Assembly: GCA_037833965.1 (NCBI GenBank)
Contig: AP031354.1
Span: forward strand, 4,814,001-4,878,000
Direction of reading: 5' to 3'
Source: Marchantia polymorpha subsp. ruderalis
Taxonomy: Eukaryota > Streptophyta > Marchantiopsida > Marchantiales > Marchantiaceae
Length of the DNA stretch: 64,000 nt
Part shown: positions 58,116 to 64,000 of the stretch, piece after piece
How positions within the stretch are numbered: the first letter of the stretch is position 1
Layout: each line of letters begins with the position of its first letter
Program-made: the position numbers and the translations under genes
Notes under the pieces: generated by a model
What the model was told of the DNA's origin: nothing
What the model saw: the letters and a program-made list of their open reading frames with translations, nothing else
Database searches by the model: none

Positions 58116-58685
58116 TGCAAGCAAGACCCATTCTTGTGAAGAGATTTTAGAACGCAGAAAACCCGATTCATGACGCATCAGCTCGGATATACCACTACGT
58201 CCTCTGAAGCTGCCCCTGAAACTGTCCTTGGAGACGGCATGCGGCCAAATTGCAAGAGCTGTTCAACCTGCGTGAGATCCATTGTTATCTGGTAAGTTAC
58301 ACGTCTTCGAATTTAGACAAACACATTCAGGCACTCTTAAAAGCTGAGGAATTGCGCTAATCTAAGAACTTACACTGATCGCCAACATTCGCTGCGTAAA
58401 GCAACAGCGAACACTAGAGTCAAAAGGATCAGATTCATACCCTATTTACATATCATTGCCTGACAAGAAAGATTTAATACGCTCACGACTCAATGTAAAG
58501 CATAGGTGGAGAACTCATATTTACGAATGTACAAGCCTATTTCAAACAAAATCATAACACTGCGACTCCGTCCAGGGAATGCAGAGTGTATGGGGAAATC
58601 AACGAGCGCCGCGAAGTGGTCATTTCCCCTTACATGCTACATCATGCTACTCATGTACAGGAAAACAGAAACCGCCTGACATCAC
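58116..58685. repeat. Upstream segment shared with copy A, including polymerase 3' flank
   Basis: Matches 40880-41480 almost throughout (GACGGCATGCGGCCAAATTG, AATGTACAAGCCTATTTC, TGCTACTCATGTAC). Its last 200 bp also match the 3' flank of the real polymerase gene at 59.51-59.67 kb, showing that the unit once lay next to that gene. Confidence 0.8.
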
Positions 58686-58985
58686 AGTGCTTCTAAGAAC
58701 GAACGAATGTCACGAACCGCAGGGTCGCTGGTCGAAGTTTCAACAAAATTTGTTGCAACAATATTGAAAATCACAAGATGGAAAGAGCGCCCAAGATTTC
58801 TTAAGAGTAGCCTCGATGCCACTTCACCCCGCTGCTCCCTAGACAGTGATGGCGAAAGGAGCTGCACCTTTAAGTCGGTTGCCACGCTTAAAAATTCCTA
58901 CAAGATAGCAACACAGAGATAATGCATACTACAAGGTCAACGTACTCAAATAAAAACGCATGCTGGACGGAAGTTTTGGCCAAGT
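58686..58985 (-). pseudogene. Fragment of the polymerase iota gene (penultimate exon)
   Basis: About 300 bp matching 60465-60780 of the real gene, including exon, acceptor and some intron. Most of the exon frame is still readable: LSPSLSREQRGEVASRLLL then NFVETSTSDPAVRDIRSFLE. A stretch corresponding to several alanine-rich codons is absent. It has no other exons and is not a gene. It is less diverged than the fragment at 41.8 kb. Confidence 0.85.
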
Positions 58986-59500
58986 GTGTTAATTTAAAAT
59001 GACCAGATAATACTTCGTTTGTTAAATACAATAAGATATGTAATTAAATATGTTATGTTTATACAATGCAACTTTTTCTTATTCTAATGGTAAAATTTAT
59101 TTTAAAAATACTTAAAATAATAAATAAATTTATTTATTTTAATGGATTATTCTTTCTAAATCTACAAGCAAAAAATTGCTTATCACACTATATTATAATT
59201 TTTTTTCTTACATTAAAACATCATATGTAATTAAATTTGCATTGATATATACTTCAATGAATCATTCTATTGTTAGCTATGGTTAAATTGAAATAATCAA
59301 TCATATTAATTTATTTCTAAACGAATGTTATAGTTTAAAGTTAAACACATATTTTCTAATTAAATTTCATATTGCAACCAATATGTCTTGAAATTATTAG
59401 ATATGTATTATAAAAGGCATATTTGATTATAATGGAAATAAAATTATTTCTAACTTATTAAAAATATATCTAAATAATATTTATCAATAAGAGTCTCACT
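58986..59500. other. AT-rich spacer, nothing recognised
   Basis: Very AT-rich spacer between the polymerase fragment and the 3' flank of the real polymerase gene. No repeats or frames of note. Confidence 0.5.
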
Positions 59501-59681
59501 CGCTCGCTAGAGAGAATCCGCTCATGACTCAGCGTAATGAATTCATATTTACTAATGTACAAGCCTTTTCCAAAAAATTTGAAGAAAGGTCTGGGGAAAA
59601 TCAACGAGCGCCGCAAAATTGTTATTTCCCGTTACAGGCGTGATGCTACTCATGTACAGAACACAAACCGCAATGAACTCC

Positions 59682-62600
59682 TCATTTCCGTATAACGAAA
59701 GCATCTAAAGTCCCATTCCGTGACTTCCGCTTCTTCTTCTGACTAGTCGACTCAGGAACGACCTCTCTCTTCGCGATCGAATTCGCAATTCTGCTCGACC
59801 CAGCAGTTTGTGTTCGAAAATGTAGACCGCCTGTATTTGTAACCCCTGCACGCTGAGAGTCGGGAGATTCCAGCTTCATCACATCCTCGTTTTCGACAAA
59901 AAACTGTTTCAATTTTGCTGGATGTGATGTTTTGAAGATTGACTTTGAATGTAGCAAATCAGTGCTCTGCTGGCTCTGAAGTTGATCGGATACATCCTTA
60001 TAAGACTGAGTTTGGGTGAAATTGGTAGCTGTTGGACAGCTCGCTCGTACGCCGGACTTCAACTGATCAGCCAAGTCCCTCCATCCGTCTTCTTCTGCAG
60101 GGGGCATGCAACCATTTCGACATTTTAAACGGAGGCACTAAGCATGCAAAGACTGTCAAGGTGCAATCCCTCGACTATGTAATGCGCTTCCGACACAAAT
60201 CACTGGAAAAACAGAAGAAGATCTAAGCGGCTTTACCGTCACTACTATTGGACAGCTGATATTCGTCACCGACGTGTCCGCTACCGAAAATGTGCGTATC
60301 CGGGGTTTTTTGGCTATCTGCTACGGCCGAAAAGTTCAATCCAAGCACTGCTCCAGTTGGTCCTGCAGGCAGTGCACTGGTCATAGTCTTGAAGCTCTCC
60401 CGACGGGCCCGCGCGTCGTTTTTACTGGTGACCTTCAATTCTTTTCGCGGAGAGTTCCCCTGTGCTTGTAAGAACGAACGAATGTCACGAACCGCAGGAT
60501 CGCTCGTCGAAGTTTCAACAAAATTTGTTGCACCAATATTCAAAACCACAAGATGGAAAGAGTGCCCAAGATTCCTTAAGAGTAGCCTCGATGCCACTTC
60601 AACTGCAACAGCAGCCCGCTGCTCCTTGGACAGTGATGGCGAAAGTAGCTCCACCGGCAAGTCGGTTGACACGCTTATAAAATTCCTACAAGATAGTAAC
60701 ACAGAGATAAAGCATAAAACAAGGTCAACATACTGAACTAAAAATGCATGATGGACGGAAGTTCTGGCCAACTGCGATAAATCGTCCATGAGAAGCTTGA
60801 TTCATGGTAAAATGAATATAATAAGTTCAGAGCTTACCCACCACTTCGGCCCCTGGACCCGCCATTTGAGAGTTAAAGACTTTGGCCGCCGCCCAGTTTC
60901 CACTCTGTCTTCATCCAATCTCTTGATCAAATCTGGGGCCAAAACGCGCAAAATTCCCTGAAAAGATTTCGAAAATTTGACCGATCATGCACGTAAGCGA
61001 TTATAAGCAAAAAAACCGACTACTTGCTAAATACGGAGCTGTATAGTAAAGTTACCTCGGCTTGCTGCAATGTTGTACAGTTTCTAAACGAGTCCTCCAC
61101 AGTGATCGACTTGGGGGGTCCTTTATCCAGCACAGGTGTATAGTCTCGGCCTCTACAGGCATCGTACAAAAATTGTCCGATTCGAGCACCAAGCCTAATA
61201 AGGCATAGATTATGTACAACATATGTTAGAGGGTTATCCAAAACCAAGAACCAACACTACAGCTTGTTCTGAACGAACAGCGAATTAAGGTCAGGCGAGT
61301 ACGTGCGAAGGTCACTACTTTGGACAATAAACAAGCTTTAGTGTCTAATAAACTTACAAGAGATAACAAACAGCATTCGTTGATCGCAATCGAAGGACTA
61401 GATACTGCAGTAAATACGTGGGTTACTCAGAGATAGTTCTGGGCGGCTACTAAGAATAATCGTCTATCCAGAATGCGCATCACACCTTTCAGAAAGCTGA
61501 CACACCGAGACTTTCTTCAAGTCAGTAATTGTTTGCACGCCAAGATCAAGGAGAATTGCCTCAGTTTGCCTCCCTACACCAGGAATCTGTGCTCACTCCA
61601 TCAATAATTGTTTCACCGAATTGCAAGCACCTCTTCATAGTGCCGTATGTGGAAATCAGAAGCTCATTTGTGGTGGAAAAGCAGGGCCATAACTGTAGTA
61701 CTCACCTTACGTGCAGGCAAAGGTGCGATGAACCTCTCTACTGCACCACTGAGCAAGCAGGTTTGCTTACTGGGTTTATTCAAAGAGCTCGCAAGTTTGG
61801 CTAGCATTTTCTGTTCCAAACACCCAGTTAACATGTTCAGCTCTCCACAGGATATTTTCATCACAGCCAAGCCTATCAAATTCCTAATGTGAAATGTGAT
61901 CTGGTATGTTTCTCAAGGCCGAACTCCTGAGCCTTCGAACTCAGACTCTACACTTTGAATGTACAGAACTCACCAGCAGGTGGAAAGACGAGAACAATAG
62001 AAACTACGTACTGAAAACTCACATTCTGAGCAACACCGCATGAGCACTGAAAGCCAGTTTCCTTCTCAATTGCTGATCGCATTTCAGAAACTACTTGACT
62101 CCCAACCAATAATGCAGTATCCACGCCTGATATCTTCTCCAATTCCAGCTTAGTCGAGTCTACGTTGACGAAAGTGCCTCCAGAGTCATTTCCAGGCTCG
62201 CCTGACACAGCCTCCCAGCCCAAAATGTGGCTTGAAAAGGACAGAGCTGGGAAACCACATTGCAGCCGAGCTTTCACCTGTGCAGTTATGTCTACGGCCC
62301 CTTCATCCAGTCCAGATCTAATTACGTGGATGGCAGTACGAACATAAGGACCGGTAAGAACACATGAAAGTTTACAGGATGCGATGTCAAGAAAAACTTA
62401 GGGGGGTATTCACAGACCGATCAACCTGGGTGATCCTACTCGATGATAGTACTTGAACAACGTAGGATCCAGAGTGATCAATCTGTGGATCCTACGTGAT
62501 GTATACCGACACAGTTTGTAGAACAACATGAAAAAGTGAAGGAACAACTGGTTGCTCGATCGAAAAATAGTGAGACCTTTGGACAACGCCATAGCGTCCG

Positions 62601-63206
62601 AGAACAGCCATTATTTGTTTGCTTTCAGCTCTGTAAGGTGTTAAATCTTCTCCGTTCACGAGGACAAGAGCTGGTAGCCTGGATGACAGATGATAAACCT
62701 ATCTGTTAGAATATTATGGTTGTAACATCGCATATAGACAACCTTCCTGTCTTTTTCGTCTTTACATAGTGAAAAAGAATATATTTCTGAGAACGTTTAC
62801 AATGTTTCTTGGAACTGAGTAATGCAGATTTTCAGTACTCTGCCGTTTCAACTTTGGACAAGGATCCTTACACTTTCTTGGCTTCGTCGATGGATACCAT
62901 CTTGGGTACTCCCAAACTTCGCGCAATGTAATTTGTCGTAACCACCAAGAATTTCTGTTCACAGTAGACTTTCGTACTATGAGATTCGTTAACACATTTA
63001 CGATCACAAATGCCAGCTCTTGATGTTCTAGATATTTCCCCATTCCAGCACTGATGAGACTATCGAATAAACATGATCATATGACGATGTGCAGAAAGTG
63101 TTGAATCAATGAAGGGTGACTGAGTGACCTGAGTGACTCCCACCGGTCGACCTCTCAGAGATGGACATCTTAATACTTCTGACTGGGCATAGAAGCAATC
63201 GATGTC
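59682..63206 (-). CDS. POLI: DNA polymerase iota-type Y-family polymerase (5' exon not seen)
   Basis: Translesion DNA polymerase acting in the nucleus on damaged template. Ten exons in transcript order: 63206-63129, 62954-62872, 62678-62577, 62317-62023, 61810-61706, 61586-61486, 61194-61056, 60957-60842, 60685-60237, 60094-59682, giving 626 residues in one frame. The 60842 donor (GTGGGT) is chosen by phase. Palm and fingers: DIDCFYAQ, VVTTNYIARSLGVPKM, LVLVNGEDLTPYR, GLDEGAVDIT (catalytic Asp-Glu), LLVGSQVVSEMR. Thumb helix-hairpin-helix: IPGVGRQTEAILLDLG. Then GPPKSITVEDSF, a little finger and a C-terminal tail. These match animal polymerase iota (FDENFVDLT, LVGSQIAAEMR, IPGIGYKTAKCLEALG, GPPQSFSEEDSF) better than eta or kappa. 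Tail motifs KLKQFF and TLDAF resemble PCNA-binding boxes, with a KKKRK basic patch. The first coding exon should lie right of 63206 or outside the window. Confidence 0.88.
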
Positions 63207-64000
63207 CTGACCAGAAGCACAACACAAGAGCAATACATCAATAATCAACATTTGCTACTCCATACAATATCACTTGATCCGAAAATGGCCACCATCGTGA
63301 TTAAAATCCTTTTGGTCTTTTGTAAGAGTAGAGACATGAAAAAATCACCTAGACTTTTAATTTGTACTCTCACAACAGCTGTACAAAAACCCCACGCTAC
63401 ATTGTCTACAGTATATGCTGACTGAGCCGTCGTCCAATTATCGTACAACCTCACCAAGCAAATGGGAAAAATAAATCTTTCACTCAATCATACAGAGCGA
63501 GTGGCAAATGCTTTACATTTGTAATGCAGTACAATCCATGAAGTCATACTGCTTATCCCTTCGACAAGTGGATGGTACCCGACCTTTTATGTCAATAGAA
63601 TCAAACAATTGCTGAAAACTAATCGTAGATGTTTCCACCACACTATGTACATACAAGGGTACCATCCACTTGAAGGCCAGACTCGTTCCTCTTTTGTCTG
63701 AGTCAAGGCTCCATCACACCAAACTAGCTAGGTTGTGATTGTATACAAACTGATTCTACTTGCCTCCGAACATACCCATAATCTAAAGTTCAGTTTTTCG
63801 TTTCGACAAGACTCCACCGTATCACGGAAGCAAGCAAATCAGATCTCCAGGCCCAAAATAAACTGCTGAAGTACTCCAATTTGGTGTAACGGTGTAGTAA
63901 GAAATCGTGAGGTAAGGTCCTTCCCAAGTGAACATGAATGGGCTGGACAAGAACTAAAAACCTCTAAATTACAGAGTCGCTTCGGAGAGAACATCTGTAC
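63207..64000. other. Probable first intron/upstream of the polymerase gene
   Basis: The exon starting at 63206 begins at an acceptor (TCTGGTCAG), so an upstream exon must exist. I could not find a convincing one in the remaining 790 bp. The stretch contains a 16-bp inverted repeat and otherwise nothing recognised. Confidence 0.4.
63565..63672. repeat. 16-bp perfect inverted repeat with 76-bp loop
   Basis: CAAGTGGATGGTACCC at 63565-63580 and its exact complement at 63657-63672. Pairing continues weakly outside the arms (CCTTC against GAAGG with a small bulge). It could be a small foldback element or a small-RNA hairpin. There is no further evidence for either. Confidence 0.7.

Noticed and set aside
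60223-62277. Polymerase eta or kappa as the identity of the 59.7-63.2 kb gene
   Set aside because: Motifs across palm, thumb and little finger fit polymerase iota better; eta's usual DMDCFYVQVEQR start and kappa's N-clasp are not present.

Overview
The window looks like nuclear DNA of a land plant, probably a non-seed plant of the bryophyte grade (moss or liverwort). The evidence is a plastid-targeted dihydroxy-acid dehydratase, an NLA-type SPX-RING ubiquitin ligase, a PTM-type DDT/PHD chromatin protein, plant COMT-type O-methyltransferases and a plant chromovirus. All of these have short GT-AG introns and sit in AT-rich intergenic DNA. The species assignment is inference, leaning partly on a DNA polymerase iota gene that well-studied flowering plants are not reported to have.

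Layout. 1-2.4 kb is AT-rich with no gene. 2.93-7.59 kb (+) is an intact 14-exon DHAD gene. 9.30-11.61 kb (+) is a six-exon NLA-like gene in which half of the RING exon has been copied into intron 1. 11.6-17.7 kb is intergenic, with a GC-rich block and a tiny possible mitochondrial atp1 scrap. 17.73-27.76 kb (-) is a nine-exon PTM-like gene whose exon phases close over 2236 codons, including an inferred 16-nt microexon. 27.8-38.2 kb is gene-poor: a GC-rich leader, tandem and dispersed repeats, and short palindromes.

38.2-59.7 kb is a young amplification zone. Three O-methyltransferase genes (39.25-40.35, 53.78-54.88 and 56.67-57.77 kb, all -) share flanks on both sides. The duplicated unit also carried pieces of the 3' end of the neighbouring polymerase gene, now seen as fragments at 41.3-41.9 and 58.5-59.0 kb. 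All three enzymes lack the usual catalytic histidine. Mobile DNA entered the zone afterwards: a 789-bp pogo-like element with TA target duplications, a nearly whole 6.05-kb Ty3/gypsy chromovirus with 5-bp duplications, and a 415-bp terminal-inverted-repeat element carrying a FAR1/MULE-like DNA-binding domain. An older chromovirus fragment lies at 42.0-42.8 kb.

59.68-63.21 kb (-) holds ten exons of a Y-family polymerase of the iota type; its first coding exon is not visible and may lie past the right edge. The genes do not form one pathway. They are branched-chain amino acid synthesis, phosphate/nitrogen signalling, chromatin reading, small-molecule methylation and translesion synthesis. The O-methyltransferase/POLI zone is the part with shared history.
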